Of a DNA stretch of 45,640 bases, positions 34,411-42,326 are shown one piece after another (position 1 is the stretch's first letter; every line of letters starts with the position of its first letter). The notes under the pieces are model-generated. The model was not told the origin of the DNA and ran no database searches. It saw only the letters and a program-made list of their open reading frames with translations. The stretch is from Acidobacteriaceae bacterium. Its GTDB lineage: Bacteria > Acidobacteriota > Terriglobia > Terriglobales > Acidobacteriaceae. The translations under genes were made by a program, and so were the position numbers. The DNA lies in the NCBI GenBank assembly GCA_003132405.1, contig PKXQ01000046.1:1-45640 (forward strand). Reading direction: 5' to 3'.

Positions 34411-36855
34411 TCACTGACCTTCCGGTTTGTCGATCTTGCTCGCCACTTTAACGCCGCTTAGTCCGCTCGCGTATTTCGATACGCCCCGGTAAAGCGACTC
34501 GGCGATGCGCTGCCGGTGCTCAGCCGTCTCCATCTTGCGCTCGTCGGTGGGATTCGAAACGAAGGAAATCTCGGCGAGAATCGAAGGCATGTTCGCGCCA
34601 ATCAGCACGATAAACGGAGCCTTCTTGATGCCGCGATTGCGTAAGCCGGCGTTATCCAGGGACAGTCCGCCGTAGAGCGACTGCTGCACGTCGCCGGCAA
34701 ACTCGCGCGATTCGTCGATCTTTTCCTTAAGCGCGATCTTCTTCACCAGGTCCTGCAGTTCGTGGATCGATTTCTCCGAGACCGCGTTTTCGCGCGCCGC
34801 AACTTCCAGCGCCTCCGGCGATGAAGTGAAATTCAGATAATAAGTTTCCACGCCGCGCGCATCCGAATCGCGGCTCGAATTGGCGTGAATCGAGATGAAA
34901 AGATCCGCCCGTTCCCGGTTGGCAATCGCCGTGCGCGTCTCGAGCGGGATGAAGGTGTCATCCTGCCGCGTGTAGATCACTTCCGCGCCAAGCCGCGTTT
35001 CGAGCAATCGGCCAAGGCGCTTGGCCACGTCGAGCACCACGTCCTTTTCAAGCAGCCCATTCGGACCGATGGTGCCGGTATCGTGCCCGCCGTGACCCGG
35101 ATCAATCACAATCTTGCCAATTTTCAACCCCAGCGCGCGAATCAGCGAGCGATCGCCAGCGGCGGTAGGCCGCGCTTCGCGGGTCACTTCGCGCACGTCG
35201 GCCTGAAGATCCGCAGTATCCGAAGCTGTCGCTGTAGTGGAAGATTTCGATTTCTTCCGGTGCAGGGACGACGAAAGCGCTGGTGCTGACGATGACGATG
35301 ATGGCGAATGCGATTTGGCAAGCTTCGCCTCGTCTGATTCGGCGACGTTCGAATCCCCGCCCGCCCTCGATTCCGGCCGAATTTTTTCCGGGGTGAGCGT
35401 CGCGACCGTCGTCGGCGCATGATCGTCGGCTTCGACAATCGTCTTCGGAATCTTGCGATTCGATCCCTTGACGGCCACCTGTGTCTTAACGACGCCAATG
35501 CCATTTACCGGCGGCGCCGGATCAGGCGGCTGTGAATCAGCACTGCTATTTTCCGGAGGCAGGTCAGTCTCAACCAGCCCTGGCTTCGTAAAACCGATCG
35601 CAACCTTCGCGGAATTCCGTTGCGCTTTCTGCGGTGCAGATTTCGCTTCCCGTATCGGGGCAGTGGCCGACTCGACCGCATCATCAGATTCCGGCGAGGC
35701 CGCAATCTCGTCGGCTGCAGAATTCTCCTTCACGCCAACCGTTTTCGCCGCGAGCATTGTCGCCCGCTTCTGCTTGCCATGAATGTCGATGATCAGGCGA
35801 TACGGATCCGGCAGCAGGAAGGCGTCGTAGCTCGAAAGGTCGTCCACTTCGAGCACAATCCTTGTGCGTCCCGGCTTAAACTCCGCAACCCGAATTTTCT
35901 TCAGAAAGCCGTCGTCTACGTCGAAGGTTTTGCCGACCAGCGTAGAAGCGAGCTTCGTGTCGCGCAGGTCAAAGAAAATGCGGTCGGGATGCGCGATGCG
36001 CTGCGAATCGAATTTCACTTCCTGTTCGACGTCAATCGCGACGCGTGTGTAGTCAGGCGTCGACCAGTGCCGGACCCCGGTGATGCGCGGCAAGGCGCTG
36101 CGGCGAGCGTCAGTAGCGGTGGCTGCCACAGAACCCGATTCGGCTGCCTCGTCAGAATTAGCGCTCGCGGGTGAAACTGCATCGGCACTGACATTGCCAG
36201 CCGTGCTGGCACCCGGACCGTCGCCGACGGAGCGCCCGCCGGAAGCCCGCTGTTTGCGAGCTGACTTTTGGGCCGTGTGTTCTTTGTTCGCCACCTGGGC
36301 ATCGATCTCCTGCACCGCGGCGCGAGCGTCATCTGCCAGCCGGTTCCGCGGATAGCGATGCAGAAAATCGGCGAACGCCGCGCGCGCCTCTGCCGGATCG
36401 TTCAGGTCATCCTTATAGATCTCGCCGATCGTGAACAGCGCGTCACAGCGATATTTGCTGCCCGGATATTCCTTGCGCAGGAAATGATATTGATCGATGG
36501 CGCCGCGGAGAATCTTGTCGTCGTCAAAGCGCCGGCCCATCTCGACCATCAATTCGGCCGTCGCCACCACGCTCGGATCGGCCTTCGACGACGAAGGTGA
36601 CCCCAAATAAACGCGCCGGTAAGAATCGATCACCCGCTGATATTCGTGCCGAGTGCGCTCTCCCGTGGGGCGGCCGTTCAAAGCTTCGCGCATGCGCTCC
36701 GCCCTCGCAAATTGCTGACGCGCCCACGTGTCATTGTGGCGGATGCGAGTCGAAGCGGAAGCCGATGGAAGAGGAAGCAGCGCAAGCAAAAGCGCGACGC
36801 CAAGGCGAAAGGCGTGGCCGCCTCGAGTTAGGGTCGTAGAAGCCAGGGTCTGCAC
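34411..36855 (-). CDS. N-acetylmuramoyl-L-alanine amidase with TPR and AMIN domains
   Basis: An 814-residue exported cell-wall hydrolase. GTG at 36855 with AGGA five bases upstream is preferred to the GTG at 36900. Signal peptide (LGVALLLALLPLPSASA) first; then TPR-like helices with QYHFLRKEYPGSKYRCDALF; an AMIN domain (TRVAIDVEQEVKFDSQRIAHPDRIFFDL) for septal targeting; a long low-complexity Ser/Ala/Asp linker; and a C-terminal Amidase_3 zinc domain with IVIDPGHGGHDTG, GLLEKDVVLDVA, ISIHANSS and MPSILAEISFVSNP, holding the zinc ligands and catalytic Glu. It would cut the MurNAc-L-Ala bond during cell separation, as AmiC does. The TPR addition is unusual compared with E. coli AmiC. Confidence 0.92.
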   Translation of the reverse strand: MQTLASTTLTRGGHAFRLGVALLLALLPLPSASASTRIRHNDTWARQQFARAERMREALNGRPTGERTRHEYQRVIDSYRRVYLGSPSSSKADPSVVATAELMVEMGRRFDDDKILRGAIDQYHFLRKEYPGSKYRCDALFTIGEIYKDDLNDPAEARAAFADFLHRYPRNRLADDARAAVQEIDAQVANKEHTAQKSARKQRASGGRSVGDGPGASTAGNVSADAVSPASANSDEAAESGSVAATATDARRSALPRITGVRHWSTPDYTRVAIDVEQEVKFDSQRIAHPDRIFFDLRDTKLASTLVGKTFDVDDGFLKKIRVAEFKPGRTRIVLEVDDLSSYDAFLLPDPYRLIIDIHGKQKRATMLAAKTVGVKENSAADEIAASPESDDAVESATAPIREAKSAPQKAQRNSAKVAIGFTKPGLVETDLPPENSSADSQPPDPAPPVNGIGVVKTQVAVKGSNRKIPKTIVEADDHAPTTVATLTPEKIRPESRAGGDSNVAESDEAKLAKSHSPSSSSSAPALSSSLHRKKSKSSTTATASDTADLQADVREVTREARPTAAGDRSLIRALGLKIGKIVIDPGHGGHDTGTIGPNGLLEKDVVLDVAKRLGRLLETRLGAEVIYTRQDDTFIPLETRTAIANRERADLFISIHANSSRDSDARGVETYYLNFTSSPEALEVAARENAVSEKSIHELQDLVKKIALKEKIDESREFAGDVQQSLYGGLSLDNAGLRNRGIKKAPFIVLIGANMPSILAEISFVSNPTDERKMETAEHRQRIAESLYRGVSKYASGLSGVKVASKIDKPEGQ

Positions 36856-36909
36856 TAAATTCCTGCCACAATTCCAACCAGTACTGATCTGTGATCCCAC
36901 TTATTACTC

Positions 36910-37009
36910 TGTCATCCTTCGCAAAGCGAAGAGCCGGCCCTGAGCTTGCCGAAGGGACTTATGCATTTTGCGTCTGCAATCCGGGAGTCCATCTTCCCCC
37001 AGAATGACA
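36910..37009. repeat. Intergenic repeat element with TGTCATYCT ends
   Basis: About 100 bases bounded by TGTCATCCT (36910) and AGAATGACA (ending 37009), inverted copies with one mismatch. Internally, CTTCGCAAAGCGAAG is a near-perfect dyad, followed by CTTGCCGAAGGGAC. This composition matches REP/MITE-like intergenic repeats common in Gram-negative genomes. It fills most of the gap between the amidase and the lytic transglycosylase. Copy number elsewhere cannot be judged from one window. Confidence 0.5.
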
Positions 37010-37046
37010 ACCCAACCGACATCACAAAGTTGCTAAAGGCGGACAG

Positions 37047-37952
37047 CTATTGCGTGTTGCTGATATAAAGCACGCCCCGGGCATCCCGCTCTACATGCAC
37101 CGGCTCCCGCGCGAACGAGCTTCCCGGCGAACCGCCGGACAAGCTTTCATTCACCCCGCCGCCGTTATATAAGTCTGTGATTCGGCGGACATAATTTTGC
37201 GTCTCCCGAAAATGCGGCACCCCCGCGCTGCGCGCTACCGCTCCCGACCCCGCGTTATAGGCGGCCAGAGTCAGGCGAACATCCCCGCCATAACTATCCA
37301 ATAGTTTCCTTAGATGCCGCACCCCGGCATCCACGTTCTGCTCTGGGTCAAAAGGATTGGCCACATTCAGCGACCGCGCCGTCGAAGGCATCAGCTGCAT
37401 CAGCCCCATGGCTCCCTTGCGCGACACCGCATTGGGATTGAAATTCGACTCGACTTTGACCACCGACCGCACCAGGCTGGGATCCACATTGTGCCGAGCC
37501 GCCGCCGCGTCAATCGCCACATCGATATCCTGCTGCGTAAAGGCACGGTTAAGATATTGATAATTCGGACCTTTGCCGTCGAGGTAGTGATTGACCTCAG
37601 ACGCTGCCGATCGCGCCGCCCGCATCACCGCCCCGCTGGTCGGAACCGGCTTGAAGCGATGTTCGGTCGAACTCCAATACACTAAGGAGGATCGCGAAGA
37701 GGTGCCCGCACTGAAGCTTCCAACTGTTCTCGAAGCCGAAGAAGGCACGCAGGTCGCCTCCCCGCTTCCATCATTTACGTAGATTCTGCGGCCGGATTCG
37801 TCGGTAGTTGAAGAAATCGCTCCCACCCGCGAAATCGTCGCATCGCCCAATGGAGCGCCCGATTGCGCCATGGCCGGCGTCGCCGTAAATGTAGAGAGAA
37901 AGGAGATCGCGGTTAAGCTAGCCATCAGGGCGATTTGCAGGCATCTACGCAT
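37047..37952 (-). CDS. Lytic transglycosylase, SLT domain
   Basis: A 301-residue exported enzyme. Signal peptide (LMASLTAISFLSTFTATPAMAQ), a Ser/Gly-rich linker, then the SLT domain from about residue 143: IDAAAARHNVDPSLVRSVVK, VESNFNPNAVS with catalytic Glu168, GAMGLMQLMPSTARSLNV and RLTLAAYNAGSGAV. It cleaves peptidoglycan glycan strands to 1,6-anhydro ends. It sits next to an AmiC-type amidase on the same strand, so the two may act together in cell-wall turnover, though the repeat element between them argues against tight co-transcription. Confidence 0.92.
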   Translation of the reverse strand: MRRCLQIALMASLTAISFLSTFTATPAMAQSGAPLGDATISRVGAISSTTDESGRRIYVNDGSGEATCVPSSASRTVGSFSAGTSSRSSLVYWSSTEHRFKPVPTSGAVMRAARSAASEVNHYLDGKGPNYQYLNRAFTQQDIDVAIDAAAARHNVDPSLVRSVVKVESNFNPNAVSRKGAMGLMQLMPSTARSLNVANPFDPEQNVDAGVRHLRKLLDSYGGDVRLTLAAYNAGSGAVARSAGVPHFRETQNYVRRITDLYNGGGVNESLSGGSPGSSFAREPVHVERDARGVLYISNTQ

Positions 37953-38324
37953 AGGTTCAGGTCGGCCAAAGTCGAGGCCAAATTGCTGGCCTGATTAAAG
38001 ATCGGCCAAAAGACACACTTACTCTAGGGCCACCCTACCCGTGCACCTGCCAGAGAATCCAGAACCAGAGTACCCCCAGTATAGGGTGCGCGAAACCGCA
38101 CGGCAATCTATCCAAAGGGCGTAGAACCACTGAAGTAATCTACGTAAGTGACTGAAATCACTTGATTTTATCTCTAGACTCGCTGGTTCCTCAGGACGGA
38201 CCCCGTCCGGCGAAGCCAAGGGGTACCCCGGTAGTTGAATTTGCACCGGGCACCGCAGCCACGCATAGCATCTACAATGTCGTCTGCGCCGGCGATGTCA
38301 TCTAGCGTCGTCGATGAAACATCC
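37953..38324. promoter_or_regulatory. Divergent gap with inverted repeat, before larB
   Basis: 372 bases between the divergent lytic-transglycosylase and larB starts, without a supportable gene. AAGTGA-CTGAAA-TCACTT (38146-38163) is a perfect dyad suitable for a dimeric regulator. GGGGTACCCC lies at about 38221-38230. I looked for known riboswitch cores on both strands and found none. Confidence 0.35.
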
Positions 38325-39083
38325 ATGAATTCCCGAGCCCTCCGCAAACTGTTCGACGAAGTGAAGAAGAAGCGACTCTCTCCCGACGACGCCGTGGAGC
38401 GGCTCCGTCACCTGCCCTTCGAAGATCTAGGCTTCGCCAAGCTCGACCACCATCGCGCCCTTCGCCAGGGCATGCCCGAAGTGATTTTCGGTCAAGGCAA
38501 AACGCCGAGCCAGGTGGCCGACATCTTCACCCGCCTGGCCGCTCATGGAGGCAACGTCCTTGCCACACGAACCACCGAAGAACACTATGCCGCGGTGATG
38601 GCCGCGTTCGGCGACAAGCGGCCCAGCCCGGAATACCGTCCACTCTCTCGCACCATCTCGCTCAAGCGTGATCGCAGACGCTACGGCAAAGGAGTGATCG
38701 CAGTCGTCTCCGCCGGAACCAGCGACATCCCCGTAGCCGAAGAAGCCGTCGTCACCGCGGAATTAATGGGCAACAACGTTCAGCACATCTACGATGTCGG
38801 AGTCGCCGGCATTCACCGCCTGCTGGCCCATCGCGAGGCCTTAGCCAAAGCGCGCGTAATCATAGTCTGTGCTGGCATGGAAGGCGCTCTGCCGAGCGTA
38901 GTCGGAGGGTTGGTCGGAGTCCCCGTAATCGCCGTCCCCACCAGCATTGGCTACGGCGCAGCCTTCGAAGGCCTGGCCGCTCTCCTCGGAATGATGAACT
39001 CCTGCGCCTCCAACGTCAGCGTAGTAAACATCGATAACGGATTCGGCGCCGGCTATGTAGCCTCCTTAATTAACCGAAAGTAG
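38325..39083 (+). CDS. larB: Nickel-pincer cofactor synthesis carboxylase LarB
   Basis: A 252-residue protein from the ATG at 38325. LarB proteins usually begin near N-x-RALRxLLxxV, which matches [18 protein letters not shown]; earlier starts at 38277 and 38235 are possible. [18 protein letters not shown] and [17 protein letters not shown] are family signatures. The C-terminal half is a PurE-like carboxylase fold ([47 protein letters not shown]). LarB carboxylates and hydrolyses nicotinic-acid adenine dinucleotide, the first step to the nickel-pincer cofactor of lactate racemase. LarC, LarE and LarA are not in this window. An MFS gene follows 89 bases later. Confidence 0.93.
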   Translation: MNSRALRKLFDEVKKKRLSPDDAVERLRHLPFEDLGFAKLDHHRALRQGMPEVIFGQGKTPSQVADIFTRLAAHGGNVLATRTTEEHYAAVMAAFGDKRPSPEYRPLSRTISLKRDRRRYGKGVIAVVSAGTSDIPVAEEAVVTAELMGNNVQHIYDVGVAGIHRLLAHREALAKARVIIVCAGMEGALPSVVGGLVGVPVIAVPTSIGYGAAFEGLAALLGMMNSCASNVSVVNIDNGFGAGYVASLINRK

Positions 39084-39117
39084 AGGAGCGCCGAAAAGCC
39101 GTAGCCAGCGGATTTTA

Positions 39118-39152
39118 CTGAAAGCTGACAACTGACAGCTGACAGCTGATTC
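39118..39152. repeat. Five CTGA-starting heptamers
   Basis: Five uninterrupted 7-base units: CTGAAAG, CTGACAA, CTGACAG, CTGACAG, CTGATTC. The array lies between larB and the MFS gene, about 20 bases before the MFS start. It matches the phase and consensus of the repeats at 32124-32218. Confidence 0.55.
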
Positions 39153-39172
39153 TGTGGCAAAGTAATCAAGGA

Positions 39173-40453
39173 ATGCTCACCGCGAAAGATCCCCGCCTTG
39201 CCGGGCGCGCCGCGTTCACTCATCCTAACTTCGTCTCCTACACGCTCGCGCTCTTCCTCATCGTTGTGGCGCGCGAGATGCAGTCTGTCGCCGTCGGGTG
39301 GCAAGTCTACGAGATCACCAGGCGGCCGCTCGATCTCGGCTACGTTGGCCTCGCCCAATTCGCCCCCGGCTTCGTCCTCTTCCTATTCGCCGGACATGCC
39401 GCCGATCTCTTCGACCGGCGCAAGCTGCTGATGGCTTGCTACGCTGGCTACGGTGTGTGCTCGGCTCTGCTGCTCGCCATCAGTTGGCATGCTCCACATT
39501 CGGTTCATTTGATCTATGTTGTTCTGGCATTAACTGGGGTGTGCCGCAGCTTCAGCTTCCCCGTCAGCCGCGCCATCCTGCCCCATCTCGTCCCTGAAGA
39601 GCATTTCGCGAACGCGGTCGCCTGGAATTCCAGCACGTTTCAAATCGCAACCATCGCCGGCCCCGCCGCCGGAGGAATCGCCTACGCCTTGTTCCACGGA
39701 CCTAAAGCTGTCTATGCGCTGGCCGTGATCGTGTCGATCCTGTCGATCATCATGACCTTGCGCATCCACCCGCTGCCCGCGTCGCCAGAAGAGCCCGCCG
39801 AGGTGGTCGCCGAAAAAGCCACCATCAGCCTGCGCACAGTCCTCGCCGGCTTTCGTTTCATCTTTGAGAAAAAGGTGATCCTGGGCTCGATCTCGCTCGA
39901 CATGTTCGCCGTGCTCTTAGGCGGAGCGGTCGCTCTGCTCCCTATCTACGCCAAAGAAATTCTCCACACTGGCCCGTGGGGACTCGGCCTGCTCCGCAGC
40001 GCTCCCGGAGTCGGCGCCGCTCTCACGGCAATCGCCGTCGCGCACTATCCCATCCGCCGCCACGCCGGTCTCGCCATGCTGTCGTGCGTGGCCGCCTTCG
40101 GAGTGTTCACCATCGCCTTCGGAATCTCCCACAGCCTCATCCTCTCGCTGATCGCACTCTTTCTTACCGGAGCTGCCGACATGGTCAGCGTCATCATCCG
40201 CGCCACTTTGATTCAGGTCGCAACTCTCGACGAAATGCGCGGCCGCGTCAATGCCGTCGACATGCTCTTTATAGGAGTCTCGAACGAGCTAGGCGAATTC
40301 GAATCCGGCCTAACCGCGCAATGGTTCGGCACCGTCCCGGCCGTAATCGTAGGCGGAGTCGGCACACTGGTAGTCATCGCAGTGTGGGCGTGGCTTTTTC
40401 CAGAATTAAGAAAGGCAGATGAGCTGACGGTAGCCGAGCTGATGCCGAAATAA
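39173..40453 (+). CDS. MFS transporter, EntS/MFS_3-type exporter
   Basis: A 426-residue polytopic protein with about 10-12 membrane segments. It has an N-terminal MFS A-motif-like segment (FAGHAADLFDRRKLLMACYAG) and the middle cytoplasmic loop after segment 6 (PASPEEPAEVVAEKATISL), then FEKKVILGSISLDMFAVLLGGAVALLPIYAKE, which is typical of the EntS/MFS_3 group that exports siderophores and drugs. The ATG lies directly behind AAGGA, closer than ideal. It is downstream of larB on the same strand, but the 89-base gap with heptamer repeats argues for its own promoter. Substrate unknown. Confidence 0.88.
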   Translation: MLTAKDPRLAGRAAFTHPNFVSYTLALFLIVVAREMQSVAVGWQVYEITRRPLDLGYVGLAQFAPGFVLFLFAGHAADLFDRRKLLMACYAGYGVCSALLLAISWHAPHSVHLIYVVLALTGVCRSFSFPVSRAILPHLVPEEHFANAVAWNSSTFQIATIAGPAAGGIAYALFHGPKAVYALAVIVSILSIIMTLRIHPLPASPEEPAEVVAEKATISLRTVLAGFRFIFEKKVILGSISLDMFAVLLGGAVALLPIYAKEILHTGPWGLGLLRSAPGVGAALTAIAVAHYPIRRHAGLAMLSCVAAFGVFTIAFGISHSLILSLIALFLTGAADMVSVIIRATLIQVATLDEMRGRVNAVDMLFIGVSNELGEFESGLTAQWFGTVPAVIVGGVGTLVVIAVWAWLFPELRKADELTVAELMPK

Positions 40454-40594
40454 GAGTGCCGAAATAAAAGTGCAGCGGCGAACGGAGTTTCACGTGACCA
40501 GCGGAACTAAGTTCCGCAGAAAAAACTAACCGGATCATGCCGTTAGCTGCGAGACGCGGATTTTCCGGCGAAAGAGAAAGCGTAGAATGGTGGA

Positions 40595-40873
40595 ATGACA
40601 ACCGACGAGCGCCTGGATCGACTGACCGAAAAGCACGGAGCGCTGGCTGAGAGTCTGCAACTGCTGACCGCGGAGGTTCAGAGTATGGCAACTAAACATG
40701 GCGCCCTAGCGGAAAGCCTGCAATTGCTCACTGCGGACGTTCAGAGCCTTGTGCACTCCGTAAGAGAGCACGACCGAATCCTACGTGGCCACGCTGATCT
40801 AATCGGCGACCTGGCGAGAATCGCCGGGGCACACCAGCAACGAATCGACCGACTGGAAGGCCGCCAAAGCTGA
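40595..40873 (+). CDS. Small coiled-coil protein with internal duplication
   Basis: A 92-residue, highly charged and leucine-heptad protein: LDRLTEKHGALAESLQLLTA, then a second copy of KHGALAESLQLLTA(E/D)VQS, and finally RILRGHADLIGDLARIAG and HQQRIDRLEGRQS. Residues 13-30 and 34-51 are 17/18 identical, yet 12 of those 17 codons differ by synonymous changes, which shows long-term selection on the protein. It is predicted to form a coiled coil. No signal or membrane segment. GGTGGA precedes the ATG. Convergent with purB. I recall similar short hypothetical proteins in Acidobacteriota; function unknown. Confidence 0.78.
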   Translation: MTTDERLDRLTEKHGALAESLQLLTAEVQSMATKHGALAESLQLLTADVQSLVHSVREHDRILRGHADLIGDLARIAGAHQQRIDRLEGRQS

Positions 40874-40922
40874 CCGTCCGCTCAATGCGGATTCGGATGC
40901 CTGCAATTCTGAGTAGAGACTC

Positions 40923-42263
40923 TCAAAGTTTCTTTTTTCTCTTCGCCGTCGCTTTCGGAGTCCTCGTCCTCTGCGCAAATACGCGTCCAAAGATCTTGTC
41001 GATGTTCCTAAGCTGACGCTTCAGATCAAATGCACGTTCGATCTTCGCCCGTGGCAGTCGCCCAACAATCTCGGGATCGTTCACGATCAGTTCGTGGAAG
41101 TCGAGATCTTCCTTCCATGCTCGCATAGCATGACTCTGCACCAGGCGATACGCATCTTCACGGGAAATGCCACTCTCGACCAAGTCAAGCAACAACTGCC
41201 CGCTGAACACCAGTCCACGCGTGCTTTCGAGATTCGACATCATGCGCTTCGGATAGACGAACATCGTTTCAATCAAGTTCGCCGTCTTGTTAAGTAAATA
41301 GTCGGCCAGTGTGGTCGAATCCGGAATAATGATGCGTTCAGCCGAAGAATGCGAAATATCGCGCTCATGCCAGAGCGCGACGTTCTCGAATCCAGCCTGC
41401 GCATTCGCTCGCACCACACGCGCTAGACCGGAGATCTGTTCGCTCGTAACCGGATTCCGTTTGTGCGGCATCGCTGACGAGCCCTTCTGTTTCTCGCTGA
41501 AATACTCTTCCGCTTCTCGAACTTCAGTCCGCTGCAGATGCCGTATCTCAGTTGCGATCTTATCGAGCGTCGACGCAATCGTAGCCAGCGTCGCCAAATA
41601 AAACGCGTGCCGGTCGCGCTGAATCACCTGCGACGAGACAGCCGCCGCTTTCAATCCCAGACGCGCACACATCTCTTCTTCCAGTTCGGGAGTTAGGTGC
41701 GCGAAGGTTCCAACCGCTCCAGAGAATTTTCCTACGCGCAAATCCTCAGCCGCTCCCTTGAAACGCGCGATGTTACGCTGCGTCTCCGAATACCAATTCG
41801 CAATCTTGAAGCCAAAGGTAATCGGCTCGGCGTGGATGCCATGCGTTCGCCCAATCATCGGCGTGTCCTTGAACTCCCACGCCCGACGCTCCAGCACCTC
41901 TGCGAGTCGCTCCAAATCTGCGGCGATCAGCGATGACGCTTGCTGAATCAGCAATGCCTGCGCCGTATCGACTACATCGTTCGAAGTCAGCCCGTAGTGA
42001 AACCAGCGCGAGTGTGGACCCACAATCTCGGCCACCGCGGTCGTGAAAGCGATGACGTCGTGTTTGACCTCGGCTTCGATCGCGAAGATGCGCTCGACGC
42101 TAAAGTTGGCACGCGCGCGAATCGCCGTGGCTGCGTCTTTCGGAACGATGCCCGCAGCGGCCAGCGTTTCAGTCGCCGCGACCTCGACCGCCAGCCAGGT
42201 GCGGAAGCGGTTCTCGTCGCTCCAGATGCGAGCCATCTCGGGTCGTGTATAGCGTGGAATCAC
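40923..42263 (-). CDS. purB: Adenylosuccinate lyase
   Basis: A 446-residue PurB. It removes fumarate from SAICAR and from adenylosuccinate in purine synthesis. Motifs: IARFKGAAEDLRVGKFSGAV, GRTHGIHAEP with catalytic His141, TSNDVVDT, and the superfamily signature GSSAMPHKRNP (261-271, mobile Ser loop). The start is GTG with AGGAG eight bases upstream. The C-terminus adds a lysine-rich tail (PKATAKRKKKL) beyond the usual end. Shares its strand with the RND genes, 63 bases downstream of them. Housekeeping. Confidence 0.97.
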   Translation of the reverse strand: MIPRYTRPEMARIWSDENRFRTWLAVEVAATETLAAAGIVPKDAATAIRARANFSVERIFAIEAEVKHDVIAFTTAVAEIVGPHSRWFHYGLTSNDVVDTAQALLIQQASSLIAADLERLAEVLERRAWEFKDTPMIGRTHGIHAEPITFGFKIANWYSETQRNIARFKGAAEDLRVGKFSGAVGTFAHLTPELEEEMCARLGLKAAAVSSQVIQRDRHAFYLATLATIASTLDKIATEIRHLQRTEVREAEEYFSEKQKGSSAMPHKRNPVTSEQISGLARVVRANAQAGFENVALWHERDISHSSAERIIIPDSTTLADYLLNKTANLIETMFVYPKRMMSNLESTRGLVFSGQLLLDLVESGISREDAYRLVQSHAMRAWKEDLDFHELIVNDPEIVGRLPRAKIERAFDLKRQLRNIDKIFGRVFAQRTRTPKATAKRKKKL

Positions 42264-42326
42264 AGCGCTTTCTCCTGAGGGGGAACTGGGGATTGTAAAT
42301 CAGTGGAGTGGATCCGTGCAGCGCAG

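Noticed and set aside
38019..38246. 75-residue minus-strand open frame in the larB gap
   Set aside because: No ribosome-binding site, no family, and it spans a dyad-rich divergent promoter region.
37953..38324. Possible riboswitch upstream of the lytic transglycosylase
   Set aside because: I looked for the GEMM and c-di-AMP (ydaO) core motifs expected near cell-wall genes and could not find them.
40501..40517. GCGGAAC-TAA-GTTCCGC hairpin after the MFS gene as terminator
   Set aside because: It is followed by A residues on the plus strand and preceded by the T-run on the minus strand, the wrong layout for an intrinsic terminator on either strand.
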